DNA of 64,000 nucleotides, taken from the NCBI GenBank assembly GCA_016718845.1, contig JADKCK010000020.1, positions 17,054 through 81,053 of the forward strand, given 5' to 3'. The translations under genes were made by a program, and so were the position numbers. Source of the DNA: Sphingobacteriales bacterium. GTDB taxonomy: Bacteria; Bacteroidota; Bacteroidia; Chitinophagales; UBA2359. A model generated the notes under the pieces. The model searched no databases. It was not told the origin of the DNA and worked only from the letters and a program-made list of their open reading frames with translations. This document shows positions 16,741-25,419 of this stretch, piece by piece (the stretch's first letter is position 1; each line of letters opens with the position of its first letter).

Positions 16741-17017
16741 AGGCAAACTACTTTTATTAAAATTGGATCAAAATTATAAAGTCCTTTTATTTGCCCAATA
16801 ATCAAGATTGGTTTGGATCTATGACTCATTCAATTCTCTATCAAAGGGCTTATATTTCACCATCAAGTTATCTTAACAAAGATTGTCAGTGTTATCTCTC
16901 AGAAAAAGCCTATCCATGTAAAAATAATGCGCCATCCTATTTACTAATCCGTATAATCTGTGCCCTAAATAACGCTAAAATAGCGTAGTGCCTAACACCA
17001 ATAACTACCTACTTAAC

Positions 17018-18325
17018 ATGCTCAAACACTCCTCCACACTCCTCATTTTTGCGTCTTTACTACTGCTTTGCGGTTGTCAAAATGGGTGCAATTTTAATTG
17101 GGATACCGTATTAGATACCCAAACAGTCCACCGAATTACAGATGGCATATCTCTAAAAATTACTTTTGATAAAGTAAAAGAAACGCATTATAACCTAAAA
17201 TGGCGTATTTTAAAGGGCGATGCCCCGCAAATTAGCAACCAAGGGCATACACATTGGCTAACGTTTGATTTAACGGTAGCCAATCGCCCCAACTTAAACG
17301 AAGCCCATTTTACACCTTGCAATGCCGACCAAGATTTGGAACAAGCCATAAAAGCCTTTGAAGTGCATTTTTCGCCACAAAAACAGCATTTTTATACCGC
17401 TTATCGCCAAAAATACCTAAAAACCTATCACCTGCTGCCCGAAGGTGCTCCTTTTTGCTCGCCTTGGTCGTACAGAAGCAACACCGCACCCAATTGGAAA
17501 AACCTACCCGAACCCGACCAAATTGTGCGCTATTTAATAGAAAACGAAGATACCCTAAAAAATTACCCCGATTGCCAAGCACAATTAGCCACTACACTAA
17601 AACAACATAAAAACGTAACAGCTTACGATATGTTGTTAACCGACCGTTTTCCAGCATCGGACTTTGCCAGCGAAGTGCTTACCGAAGACCGAGTAAGCAA
17701 TGTGTGCCTAAAATCGGAGGAGTGGAAAACCAAAATGATTAAACGTTGTTTGAACGATGTGGCAAAAAAAACACAGCTATCGCGCAGCAGCTATATGTTG
17801 TTGTACATAGCCGACCCAGCAGCATTGGCACAAACCGATGCGGCTTTGTTCCCGATTTGGGCAAGCAACATGGAGGCAACAGATTATATTAAACAACGAT
17901 TGGGCAAATATAATACCCCCTTGCCCAATGCCAAATTAGTTAAACAACTAACCGATGCTGCCAACAAAGAGTTGCTAAATCCCAAGTCCGAGTCTCAATA
18001 TATAAGCGACAAAGCATTTGATATACTGTTTTTAACAAACGACCATTCGCAATTTGCCGCCGCTATTGCCAAACAATTATCGCCCAAATTTTATGTTGCC
18101 AATCAAACAAATGTTGATGTAACTTTTCATTTTTGCTACGATAAATTTACCGCCGCCGAGCAAAAACAAGTTATCAATGGTTATAAAGCACTGTTACCCA
18201 AAGTAACAACCGATTTACAACGACAGTTTGTGTTCTCTTTTTTATCGCAACACTTGCCTTGCTCAGAAGCAAAAAAACTACGCGACCAATACCCCGATTT
18301 GAAAGAGCAAATACTAAATTGCTAA
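17018..18325 (+). CDS. Hypothetical lipoprotein
   Basis: 435 residues from the ATG at 17018, which gives a clean lipoprotein signal (MLKHSSTLLIFASLLLLCGC, Cys20); an upstream GTG adds ten residues and is less likely. The first 100 residues after the signal look beta-rich ('GISLKITFDKVKETHYNLKW', THWLTFDLTVANRPN), then the protein becomes helical with HEAT-like segments (LKQHKNVTAYDMLLTDRF, YMLLYIADPAALAQTDAALF, GYKALLPKVTTDLQRQFV). Ten or so cysteines follow the signal. I cannot assign a family. Probably tethered to a membrane; no neighbour suggests a role. Confidence 0.8.
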   Translation: MLKHSSTLLIFASLLLLCGCQNGCNFNWDTVLDTQTVHRITDGISLKITFDKVKETHYNLKWRILKGDAPQISNQGHTHWLTFDLTVANRPNLNEAHFTPCNADQDLEQAIKAFEVHFSPQKQHFYTAYRQKYLKTYHLLPEGAPFCSPWSYRSNTAPNWKNLPEPDQIVRYLIENEDTLKNYPDCQAQLATTLKQHKNVTAYDMLLTDRFPASDFASEVLTEDRVSNVCLKSEEWKTKMIKRCLNDVAKKTQLSRSSYMLLYIADPAALAQTDAALFPIWASNMEATDYIKQRLGKYNTPLPNAKLVKQLTDAANKELLNPKSESQYISDKAFDILFLTNDHSQFAAAIAKQLSPKFYVANQTNVDVTFHFCYDKFTAAEQKQVINGYKALLPKVTTDLQRQFVFSFLSQHLPCSEAKKLRDQYPDLKEQILNC

Positions 18326-18355
18326 AACACACTTTGCTAATGTGGTGATATTAAG

Positions 18356-18795
18356 ATGTAGCGATGTTACGCGAAATCATAAGCCATCATAAAAATCAGC
18401 GTTCTATTTTGACACATAGGAACATAGATAATGGTGTATATGTTTAGATCTGGCAAATGTTACGCGAAAATCATAAACCACCATAAAAATCATAAAAAAT
18501 CAGCGTTCTATTTTGACACATAGGAACATAGATTTTCATAGGGACATAGATAACATCTATGTTTAGAGGAGGTAATGTTACGCGAAAATCATAAGCCATC
18601 ATAAAAATCATAAAAAATCAGCGTTCTATTTTGACACATAGGAACATAGATTTTCATAGGGACATAGATAACATCTATGTTTAGAGGAGGTAATGTTACG
18701 CGAAAATCATAAGCCATCATAAAAATCATAAAAAATCAGCGTTCTATTTTGACACATAGGAACATAGATTTTCATAGGGACATAGATAATGGTGT
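18356..18795. repeat. R2 tandem array, left of the NO island (4 units)
   Basis: Four copies of a unit containing AAAAATCAGCGTTCTATTTT and GACACATAGGAACATAGAT, with periods of 100-125 bp. Two of them also carry AGGGACATAGATAACATC. The unit recurs eight times at 25420-26465 on the other side of the nor genes. Units are identical throughout, with no unique spacers, so it is not a CRISPR array. Confidence 0.8.
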
Positions 18796-18934
18796 CTATC
18801 CCCTCAAAAAAACTTTTACTTGTTGTGACTTTTGCCTACCTCCTTGCGTCTTAATACCCGAGTGAGTGTAGTGATTGAAGTAGCATAGTTTGGAGAAGAA
18901 CGTACCGAAAGGCTGCGTTCTTCTTTTTTTGGTA
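18796..18934 (+). repeat. R1 element copy 1 (terminator-containing)
   Basis: A unit of about 135 bp begins CCCCTCAAAAAAACTTTTAC, has CTACCTCCTTGCGTC and CCCGAGTGAGTGTAGTGATT in the middle, and ends with a hairpin GAAGAACG...CGTTCTTC followed by eight T residues. This copy sits next to the 3' end of norD. The sequence is nearly identical in all five copies while flanks differ, so it is a dispersed element or a small RNA gene with its own terminator. Confidence 0.7.
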
Positions 18935-18986
18935 GTAATTAACGCAGACATAGTTTTGAACTTTGCCTGCGTTATAAATATGTATT

Positions 18987-20747
18987 TCAATGTTTTATTT
19001 TTTCGTATAATTTAGCAAGTGCTTGCAGTAATTCTATGGGGGTTGTTAGGATTTGGTAATGGTTTTGCCCAAACATTTGCGGCAAATAATATTTTGCTTG
19101 TGCCTCTATTGCCAAGGCATACGATTTTATTTGCCGTTCGGATAGTTCGCGTAGGGCTTGTTTTACATCGTTTATACCATATTTACCCTCATATTTATCA
19201 AAATCGTTGGGTTTGCCATCAGAAATTAAAATAATCCACTTATTTTTTGTTTGCCTTTTATCTAAAAGTGCCCCCGAATGTCTCAAAGCAGCGCCTATCC
19301 GAGTATAACCATTAGGTTCAACAGCTCCGACTATATATTTTGCCTTGTTCCATTCTTCATCAAAATCTTTTAGTGTTAGATAAGTTGAATAGTTTCTGGT
19401 TTTAGAGTAAAAGCTGTTTATCGAAAAGTCTACATTAAACTCATTTAGTATTTCACCAAATAAGATAGCTACTTGTTTTTCCACATCAATTATTTTATTT
19501 CCGTTGGCATAACCGTCGCTTGATAAGCTAACATCTAACAACAAAAGAATTGACAAGTCTTTTTCTTTTTTACGTTTCGAGATATAAATATTTTCAGAAG
19601 GGGTATGTCTAGAATGAACATCTACAAATAAATCTGTAATTGCATCTATATCAAACTCGTCTCCTTGTGTTTGTCTGCGTTGTTGCTGCATTTTGTTGTT
19701 TACATTGGTAAGCATTTTGCGCAAACCAATAAGTGTTGTTACGTTTTTAGATATTGTATTTTTATAGTATTTTATATTTGTTTTTAGTTGAGTAATAGGA
19801 TATACTTTGCAAAAATTTTCTTTGTATACCCGCTTAGTATAATCCCATTCATCATATTTCAGGTGGTATCCTTTTGCATCAACCTCTGCGCTTTCCGATA
19901 TAGTTGTGTTTTCTATAAAATCTGCCTGATACACCGAGTGTGCTACATCATCTACTCGCACTGTAAATTTCATATTTAGTTCGTCAAGGGCTTCTTGGTG
20001 ATTTTTCAATTCATCATCGCCATCAAAGTCTCGCCAAACGCCATTAAATTCTTCAGCGGTTTCTACTTTTTCAAAATTATGCGTTAATACATAATCTTCT
20101 TGTTGTTTTTTGTCCACTTCTATGCTTACTATTTCTTCTATAGCTTTAGCCTTTAAGGTAGTTTGGTGTTTATTTTCTTGAGCTTTATTTGTTTGTTCCG
20201 AAATATTTTTTAGTTTGTTTTCTGTGTCCGATTCTTGGGTATTAAGCATCCATTTACCATAAAGCCAGGTATAATCTATTTCGGATTTTTCTGGTGTGTT
20301 TTGCACAAAGTGTTCTTTAAATGTATTATATACATTTTGGACAATAGGAAATTCATCGAACAATACCTCTAATACTTGAGGTGCTGTTTCGATGGCTTTT
20401 TGTTGCGATAGTGCCAAGGTTTGCTCGTTACCTTCTGACCAGTTTAGGTTCATATTTTTCTGAATAGCCAAATACAAAACTCTAAACAAGTAAAAAGATA
20501 TGTTTTGGTCTTGGGTAGCAAATATGGAGCATGAGGCGGGAAGAAAAAAATTATTATTTTTGTATCCTCCTTCTCTTTCGGCGGTATATATTTCGATAGC
20601 ATGACCCGTAACAGCCCTAGAAAAGATTGTTAATCTGGGTTTAATATCTTCTAAATAAACGGTGCGCTCAATAACCGCCGACGAAGCTTTTTTATTTTTT
20701 TTAAAATAGCTTACAATTTTACCAAATAGATATTCGTCTAATGCCAT
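18987..20747 (-). CDS. norD: NorD-like VWA-domain protein of nitric oxide reductase activation
   Basis: 586 residues. The N-terminal two thirds are poorly conserved and charged. The C-terminal von Willebrand A domain has a MIDAS motif at residues 405-409 (DVSLS), with the later GYTRIG and ISDGKP segments. NorD works with the AAA+ protein NorQ to assemble or activate the NorCB nitric oxide reductase, probably by inserting the catalytic non-haem iron. It is the last gene of norQD, 4 bp after norQ. The assignment follows from VWA plus MoxR pairing beside norCB. Confidence 0.88.
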   Translation of the reverse strand: MALDEYLFGKIVSYFKKNKKASSAVIERTVYLEDIKPRLTIFSRAVTGHAIEIYTAEREGGYKNNNFFLPASCSIFATQDQNISFYLFRVLYLAIQKNMNLNWSEGNEQTLALSQQKAIETAPQVLEVLFDEFPIVQNVYNTFKEHFVQNTPEKSEIDYTWLYGKWMLNTQESDTENKLKNISEQTNKAQENKHQTTLKAKAIEEIVSIEVDKKQQEDYVLTHNFEKVETAEEFNGVWRDFDGDDELKNHQEALDELNMKFTVRVDDVAHSVYQADFIENTTISESAEVDAKGYHLKYDEWDYTKRVYKENFCKVYPITQLKTNIKYYKNTISKNVTTLIGLRKMLTNVNNKMQQQRRQTQGDEFDIDAITDLFVDVHSRHTPSENIYISKRKKEKDLSILLLLDVSLSSDGYANGNKIIDVEKQVAILFGEILNEFNVDFSINSFYSKTRNYSTYLTLKDFDEEWNKAKYIVGAVEPNGYTRIGAALRHSGALLDKRQTKNKWIILISDGKPNDFDKYEGKYGINDVKQALRELSERQIKSYALAIEAQAKYYLPQMFGQNHYQILTTPIELLQALAKLYEKIKH

Positions 20748-20751
20748 AGTA

Positions 20752-21531
20752 TTATATCATTAAGTTACACAAATCGGTAAGTGCTTGTACTACTTCTATA
20801 TCGTCGGTAAGTGGTTCGACGACGGCAACCTTAACTGCTAATCGTTTAGAAAGCCCCGTATGAATTAATTTTGCAGCATCTATCAATAAACGGGTTGATA
20901 CGGTTTCTGCTAATCCTAATTCGGTAAGGTTTCTGATTTTGTTGCCAATTTTTACTAGTTTTGTAGCCTCGTTTAGGTCTATATTGGTTTCGTTGACCAA
21001 GATTTCTGTTTCTATTTTTGCATCGGGATAGTTAAAAGAGATGGCTACAAAACGTTGACGTGTGGAGGGTTTTAGTTCTTTAAATCCTCGTTGATAGCCC
21101 GGATTAAATGAAGCCACTAACATAAAATCTTCGTGTGCTTTTACTGTTTCGCCAAGTTTGTCAATAAACAATTCTCGTCGGTGGTCTGTCAAAGAATGTA
21201 TTGCTACAATTACATCTGGACGAGCTTCTGCTATTTCATCTAAATAAATAATGGCTCCTTCTTTTACGGCTTTGGTTAATGGTCCGTCTAACCAAACAGT
21301 TTCGGCTCCTTTGATAATAAATCTACCAATTAAATCTGTCGAAGAGGTTTCTTCGTGACAGCTTATTGTAATTAATTTTTTATTTAATTTATGAGCCATA
21401 AATTCGATAAATCTTGATTTACCTGTACCTGTTGGACCCTTTAACAGCAAAGGGATTTTGTTTTTATATGTTTGTTCAAAAACATCAATTTCTTTACCTA
21501 CAGGATGATAATATGGGGACACTTCTATCAT
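20752..21531 (-). CDS. norQ: NorQ-like MoxR-family AAA+ ATPase
   Basis: 259 residues. Walker A is GPTGTGKS (32-39) and Walker B IIYLDEI with D98/E99. HSLTDHRRELFID and the FNPGYQ sensor-1 region match NorQ/CbbQ. It is the chaperone ATPase partner of NorD for NO reductase. The start ATG at 21531 is followed by EVSPYYHPVG, typical of NorQ. The gap to norB is 142 bp, without a terminator that I can see, so the nor genes may be cotranscribed. Confidence 0.92.
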   Translation of the reverse strand: MIEVSPYYHPVGKEIDVFEQTYKNKIPLLLKGPTGTGKSRFIEFMAHKLNKKLITISCHEETSSTDLIGRFIIKGAETVWLDGPLTKAVKEGAIIYLDEIAEARPDVIVAIHSLTDHRRELFIDKLGETVKAHEDFMLVASFNPGYQRGFKELKPSTRQRFVAISFNYPDAKIETEILVNETNIDLNEATKLVKIGNKIRNLTELGLAETVSTRLLIDAAKLIHTGLSKRLAVKVAVVEPLTDDIEVVQALTDLCNLMI

Positions 21532-21673
21532 TTGTTAATTTGTTTGAATAAATAAAATTGCGGCTAATTTTGGTTTGCGTTGCAAAATTCAACGGTAGTG
21601 GTTGCTTTAGTTGCCATAAACCAAGGTATTTGGACAATTAAAGCAACCTATAGTTTTATAAAATAGTACAAAC

Positions 21674-23014
21674 TTATAAAGATTGTTCTATCAAGGCTTC
21701 ATCGTTTGGTCGCCCATACTTTATGAAATCGTATATATACAGACCTATGCCTGTACTAAACATGGTAGCACAGCAAATGAGTATAAAAAAGTGCACTTGA
21801 AGTTCTGTTTGTACGTCACCAAATTCTAATCCCACTTTTCGTTCTAGGTACACTTGAGTTACACCAGCTACACCAAAGGCAACGGTCATACCCAACATAC
21901 CAATGGTTGACAGCCAAAAAGCCAATAGCCCCGTAAAACTGTCGTATAGTTTGCGCCCAGTAAGATTAGGCAAGGTATAAGAAATAATGGCAAACACTAT
22001 CATGCCATAAGCGCCCCAAAATGCTAAATGCCCGTGCATAGCTGTTACCAAGGTTCCGTGTGTATACATATTTACTTGGGGCAGTGTATGTGCTAATCCT
22101 AGTAATCCGGCACCAACAAACGAGGTTATAGCAGTGCCCAATGTCCAGCTTAAAGCTATTTTATTAGGGTGTTTTTTTTCTCCTTTTCGATACATAGATA
22201 TGGCAAATAGTGCCATAGCCAAAAACGCTAATGGCTCAAGTGCCGAGAATATACCGCCGATAATCAACCAAATTTTACCTACACCAATATAATAATAATG
22301 GTGCCCTGTGCCTAAAATACCCGATATAAATGTAAGCCCTACTATTACGTAAAGCCATTTTTCGATTACTTCTCTGTCTACGCCAGTAATTTTGATAAGC
22401 AAATAGGCTAAAATACCGCCCATGATTAGTTCCCAGACACCTTCTACCCATAGATGGACTACCCACCAACGAAAAAACGAATCCATGGTTTGGTTATCAA
22501 ACCAAATCATTCCGGGCAGATATAGCAAAGCAGCAAAAACTAAACCCATTGTTAATACTAAAGAGGTAGTAGTTTGTTTTTTGCCTTTAAACAAGGTAAC
22601 CAATATTAGCCCTAAAAAAGTGAGTACATTTATAACTACTAACCAATCGAGTGGGCGTGGAATTTCTAAGAATTTCCGTCCTTCCCAATAGTTGAAATGA
22701 TAGCCTATAATAGCTATAACACCAACTAAAGCTAGCGAAATTAATTGGACATACGCCAATTTTACACTCACCAATTCATTTTCGGCTTCTTCGGGAATAA
22801 TGTAGTAGGCAGCCCCCATAAAACCCGACAATAGCCACACAACCAACAAATTGGTATGAACAGCTCGGGCTGTGTTGAATGGAATAATTGCATGTAGGTT
22901 GTCAAAGCCCATGTGGGCAAAAGCCATGATAAAACCATATACCAACTGTAAGGATAACAACAACATGCATAAACCGAAAAACCAATACGCTACCTTTTGT
23001 GATTTGTATCTCAT
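21674..23014 (-). CDS. norB: Nitric oxide reductase subunit B (cNOR catalytic subunit)
   Basis: 446 residues with about 12 transmembrane helices. Haem and FeB ligands are visible: His53 (RAVHTNLL), His187 with Glu191 and Glu195 (HLWVEGVWE), His238-His239 (GTGHHYYY) and His327/His329 (MHGHLAFWG), plus Glu260 (SALEPL). Together with NorC it reduces two NO to N2O in the cytoplasmic membrane. The length matches short cNorB and excludes the longer qNor with a fused quinol domain. It follows norC by 25 bp. Confidence 0.96.
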   Translation of the reverse strand: MRYKSQKVAYWFFGLCMLLLSLQLVYGFIMAFAHMGFDNLHAIIPFNTARAVHTNLLVVWLLSGFMGAAYYIIPEEAENELVSVKLAYVQLISLALVGVIAIIGYHFNYWEGRKFLEIPRPLDWLVVINVLTFLGLILVTLFKGKKQTTTSLVLTMGLVFAALLYLPGMIWFDNQTMDSFFRWWVVHLWVEGVWELIMGGILAYLLIKITGVDREVIEKWLYVIVGLTFISGILGTGHHYYYIGVGKIWLIIGGIFSALEPLAFLAMALFAISMYRKGEKKHPNKIALSWTLGTAITSFVGAGLLGLAHTLPQVNMYTHGTLVTAMHGHLAFWGAYGMIVFAIISYTLPNLTGRKLYDSFTGLLAFWLSTIGMLGMTVAFGVAGVTQVYLERKVGLEFGDVQTELQVHFFILICCATMFSTGIGLYIYDFIKYGRPNDEALIEQSL

Positions 23015-23039
23015 AATTATTGCATTTTTAAGTATTAAA

Positions 23040-23465
23040 TTATTTTTTTAAATTTGGTTTAGGTGGAAAACCGTTTAGGTCTGTTTCGCCAATCCATTTC
23101 AAGAACGCAATCATGTCGTTGGCTTCTTGCTCCGAAAAACCGTAAGCTACCATTTTTCTTCCCCGAGGGCTCCATGGTGTTTTGCTCGTCAAAACTGTTT
23201 TGATGTAGCCCTCTCCTCGACGTTCGTAAACCTTAGTTAATTCGGGGGCATAATATGCCCCTTCGCCCAAAATGGTATGGCACCCCATACAATTATTCGA
23301 CTCCCAAATGTGCTTACCTTGTACAACTTGTGCGGTTAGGTTTTCGACATGGGTTTGTTTCGGAACCTCATTACTTAATGAGTTCCACGATAATCCTAGA
23401 AATATTACAAATGTAATAATGGTTCCTCCTAAGAAAAACGCTCTTGCTTGTGATTTTGATAACAT
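23040..23465 (-). CDS. norC: Nitric oxide reductase subunit C (c-type cytochrome)
   Basis: 141 residues. One N-terminal membrane anchor (ARAFFLGGTIITFVIFLGLS) precedes a periplasmic cytochrome c domain with the haem motif CMGCH (in NNCMGCHTILGEGAYYAPEL) and a distal Met near WSPRGRKM. It passes electrons from periplasmic donors to NorB. It is the first gene of the nor run. The preceding 60 bp are nearly pure A/T, and I find no copy of the Rrf2-type operator there. Confidence 0.95.
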   Translation of the reverse strand: MLSKSQARAFFLGGTIITFVIFLGLSWNSLSNEVPKQTHVENLTAQVVQGKHIWESNNCMGCHTILGEGAYYAPELTKVYERRGEGYIKTVLTSKTPWSPRGRKMVAYGFSEQEANDMIAFLKWIGETDLNGFPPKPNLKK

Positions 23466-23521
23466 GTTAAAAAAGTTTAAAATGTATGATTGTATTCTAT
23501 TTTATTATAAAAAATAAATTA

Positions 23522-23665
23522 TTATTTATTATAATTTTGTTTAAAAACACTTGCTTGTTCTATCTCGAGCGAAAGCTCAAGCAACAGTCTATCCTGACCC
23601 ATAGGGGCAATAAGTTGCACGCCAATGGGCAAACCCTCTGCCGACATGCCTAAACATAGGGTAAA
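23522..23665 (-). pseudogene. C-terminal remnant of an amidase-signature protein
   Basis: 47 codons in one frame read FTLCLGMSAEGLPIGVQLI, APMGQDRLLLELSLEIEQ and end VFKQNYNK before a stop. This is the conserved C-terminal end of amidase/GatA-type enzymes (GLPxGxQ...G....LL..A...E). Nothing upstream encodes the rest: ric begins only 20 bp away. Probably a scar from insertion of the nor/ric genes next to an amidase gene, or of a rearrangement. Confidence 0.75.
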
Positions 23666-23686
23666 ACGGAGTCGAAGTATTCAATT

Positions 23687-24424
23687 TTAGCTCATTATTT
23701 CTACTATTGCATCTTCCATAGCTATTGCTTTCGGAAAAAGAATATTGTTTTCGAGGTGTATGTGCAAATGCAAGTCGGTTTCAAACTCTTTTAACAAAGC
23801 ATAGGTAACTTTGTAGGTATTACAAGCATCGGCAGGTGGCGTATAGTTGTTGCTTAATTGAGCAATAGTTCTAAATCGTTCTCCTTCTATGTCGTGTTCG
23901 TGCATCATCATTTGCACGGGGTTTTGAACGGTACCAAAATGTGGTGTCGTTGGTGTTTGGTGTGTAGTTTGGGCAACAAATAATTGTCGGATAAACGGAA
24001 ACAGCACCATTTCTTCTTTTTTCATGTGTGCCAAAAGTTCGGTTGCTGCATGGTTAAATTGTTCTCTAATGGCAAATAATTCAGGATTTTTCAAGCCATG
24101 TACACTACATAGTTTGTCCAAATACTGGTTTATTATGGGTATTTTTTCTTGCACATATCTATGATGGTTTTTCTCGATGTAATCGGCAAGCAAATCAATG
24201 TGCCACGCTTGATAGTCGACTGCTTTGTTTTCTGGCAAGTTTATCACGGCATTTAAACGTTCTATCAAAACGTTAGAATCGATGTTTTTGGCTTCGCAAA
24301 CATCGCCGATAGATTTATTGCCTTTGCAGCAAAAATCAATACCAAAAGTTCCGAAAACGGCAGCAGTACGGTAATCGGTGGCTACAATTTCGCCAATTAT
24401 TGATTTTTTTGTGGCATTGCTCAT
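23687..24424 (-). CDS. ric: RIC/ScdA (YtfE-type) iron-sulfur cluster repair di-iron protein
   Basis: 245 residues. The N-terminal ScdA_N domain has the DFCCKGN motif (residues about 30-36, FGIDFCCKGNKS). The C-terminal hemerythrin-like domain carries the His/Glu ligands of a di-iron site (ENHHRY region with HHR, HMKKEEMVLFPF, MMMHEHDIEG and LHLHIHLENNILFPKA). RIC proteins restore Fe-S centres damaged by NO or peroxide. A TCNGA-N8-TCCGA palindrome in its leader (24490-24507) matches two in front of the nearby Rrf2 gene, so NO-responsive control is plausible. Confidence 0.95.
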   Translation of the reverse strand: MSNATKKSIIGEIVATDYRTAAVFGTFGIDFCCKGNKSIGDVCEAKNIDSNVLIERLNAVINLPENKAVDYQAWHIDLLADYIEKNHHRYVQEKIPIINQYLDKLCSVHGLKNPELFAIREQFNHAATELLAHMKKEEMVLFPFIRQLFVAQTTHQTPTTPHFGTVQNPVQMMMHEHDIEGERFRTIAQLSNNYTPPADACNTYKVTYALLKEFETDLHLHIHLENNILFPKAIAMEDAIVEIMS

Positions 24425-24489
24425 AGTTGATACTGTTTTTTATTTAAAAAGATTAATTCCGAAAACAAAAAGAGTTGAGGTTAGCAAAG

Positions 24490-24507
24490 TCAGACTAAAA
24501 AGTCCGA
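24490..24507. promoter_or_regulatory. Operator C, 18-bp TCAGA-N8-TCCGA palindrome upstream of ric
   Basis: TCAGACTAAAAAGTCCGA lies 66 bp from the ric start. On the minus strand the site runs into TGACTTTG, a one-off match to the -7 box, so it overlaps the likely promoter. Spacing and arms match operators A and B in front of the Rrf2 gene. Confidence 0.65.
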
Positions 24508-24567
24508 CTTTTACTCAAGAAAAAAACCTCATAATATATTGACAAATATTACACTTTATATGTCGAA

Positions 24568-24993
24568 TTATTTTAACGATATTTTCTTTAAGATTAGCTG
24601 ATTCGCCAAGTCTACTAAAAAGGTTTTTTGCATAATACGTTCCATTTCTTGCCTAACTATTGCATACTTATGGTGCATCGGGCAGGGGTTTGCCGCAGAA
24701 CAAGCCTTTAAACCAAGCACGCAATGGCTAAAAATGCCATTACCGTCTATCGTTATTATAATTTCTTTTAGGCTAATTTGTTTATTTTCGAGTATCCGAA
24801 AACCACCTTTAACACCCATAATCGACTCTAATAAATCGCTTTTTCGCAATTGTTGCAAAATTTTGGCAGTAAATGCTGCCGGCGAATCTATGGCTTCGGC
24901 TATTTCACTTAAATTAGTCGTTTCGTTTTGTTGCGATTTGTACTGAATAAAAACCATGGCTTTAATCGCATACTCACAAGCTTTACTAAACAT
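24568..24993 (-). CDS. Rrf2-family transcriptional regulator (NsrR/IscR-like)
   Basis: 141 residues from the Met at 24993 (MFSKACEYAIKAMVFIQ, the canonical Rrf2 start); a start seven codons upstream is possible. It has a winged helix ('AFTAKILQQLRKSDLLES', MGVKGGFRIL) and three cysteines spaced as in Fe-S binding members (CVLGLKACSAANPCPMH). Such proteins sense NO, redox or Fe-S status. It is adjacent to ric and nor, and two copies of an operator lie in its own leader, so autoregulation and control of ric are likely. Confidence 0.9.
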   Translation of the reverse strand: MFSKACEYAIKAMVFIQYKSQQNETTNLSEIAEAIDSPAAFTAKILQQLRKSDLLESIMGVKGGFRILENKQISLKEIIITIDGNGIFSHCVLGLKACSAANPCPMHHKYAIVRQEMERIMQKTFLVDLANQLILKKISLK

Positions 24994-25013
24994 TCTGCTT
25001 TTATTTGGTGGCA

Positions 25014-25056
25014 CAAAGGTAAAACAAGTTTTTCAAAGTCTGATAATTTTATCCGA
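25014..25056 (-). promoter_or_regulatory. Rrf2 gene promoter/operator module A
   Basis: On the minus strand a -7 box TACCTTTG (25014-25021) lies downstream of operator TCTGATAATTTTATCCGA (25039-25056, plus-strand reading). The operator centre is 33.5 bp from the box edge, about -40 from the predicted start, where a -33 TTTG is lacking. This geometry would suit an activator or a site that blocks the -33 region. Confidence 0.65.
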
Positions 25057-25125
25057 TTTATTTTCCCAGAAACAATCTTTTTTCCATTTTCAATCCCAAT
25101 CACTACCCCTTGTGCTTAATACGCA

Positions 25126-25168
25126 CAAAGGTAAAACAAGTTTTTTAAAATCGGATAATTTTGTCCGA
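25126..25168 (-). promoter_or_regulatory. Rrf2 gene promoter/operator module B (duplicate)
   Basis: Second copy of module A, 112 bp further upstream: CAAAGGTAAAACAAGTTTTT recurs, with -7 box at 25126-25133 and operator TCGGATAATTTTGTCCGA at 25151-25168. The box-to-operator distance is identical, although the arms have diverged. Confidence 0.65.
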
Positions 25169-25260
25169 TTTTTTTCAAAAAACATTAAATTTTTTATTTA
25201 GCGCTATTTTATTTTCATTTTCAATTAGAATATTCATTTAGTACTTCCTCTTGCCCGCCC

Positions 25261-25394
25261 CCAAAAAAAACTTTTACTTGTTGTGACTTTTACCTACCTC
25301 CTTGCGTCTTAATACCCGAGTGAGTGTAGTGATTGAAGTAGCATAGTTTGGAGAAGAACGTACCGAAAGGTTGCGTTCTTCTTTTTTTTGGTAG
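25261..25394 (+). repeat. R1 element copy 2
   Basis: Same orientation and sequence as copy 1 at 18796, ending in GAAGAACG...CGTTCTTC and a T-run. With copy 1 it brackets the norD-to-rrf2 segment. Confidence 0.7.
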
Positions 25395-25419
25395 ATGTGG
25401 TGATGATAACCTGGGCAAA

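Noticed and set aside
16791..16988. 65-residue ORF between the Ig-repeat gene and the lipoprotein
   Set aside because: Basic, cysteine- and tyrosine-rich composition unlike neighbours, no promoter, no recognisable family; it overlaps the lipoprotein start region.
18356..18795. Regular repeats that might be a CRISPR array
   Set aside because: The supposed spacers are the same in every unit and the period varies (100-125 bp here, about 92 bp at 25.4 kb). No cas gene is present, so it is a tandem repeat.
18796..18990. 64-residue minus-strand ORF over R1 copy 1
   Set aside because: It translates the R1 element backwards through its terminator hairpin. The frame is not kept open at the same ends in other copies, and the compensatory changes fit RNA structure rather than codons.
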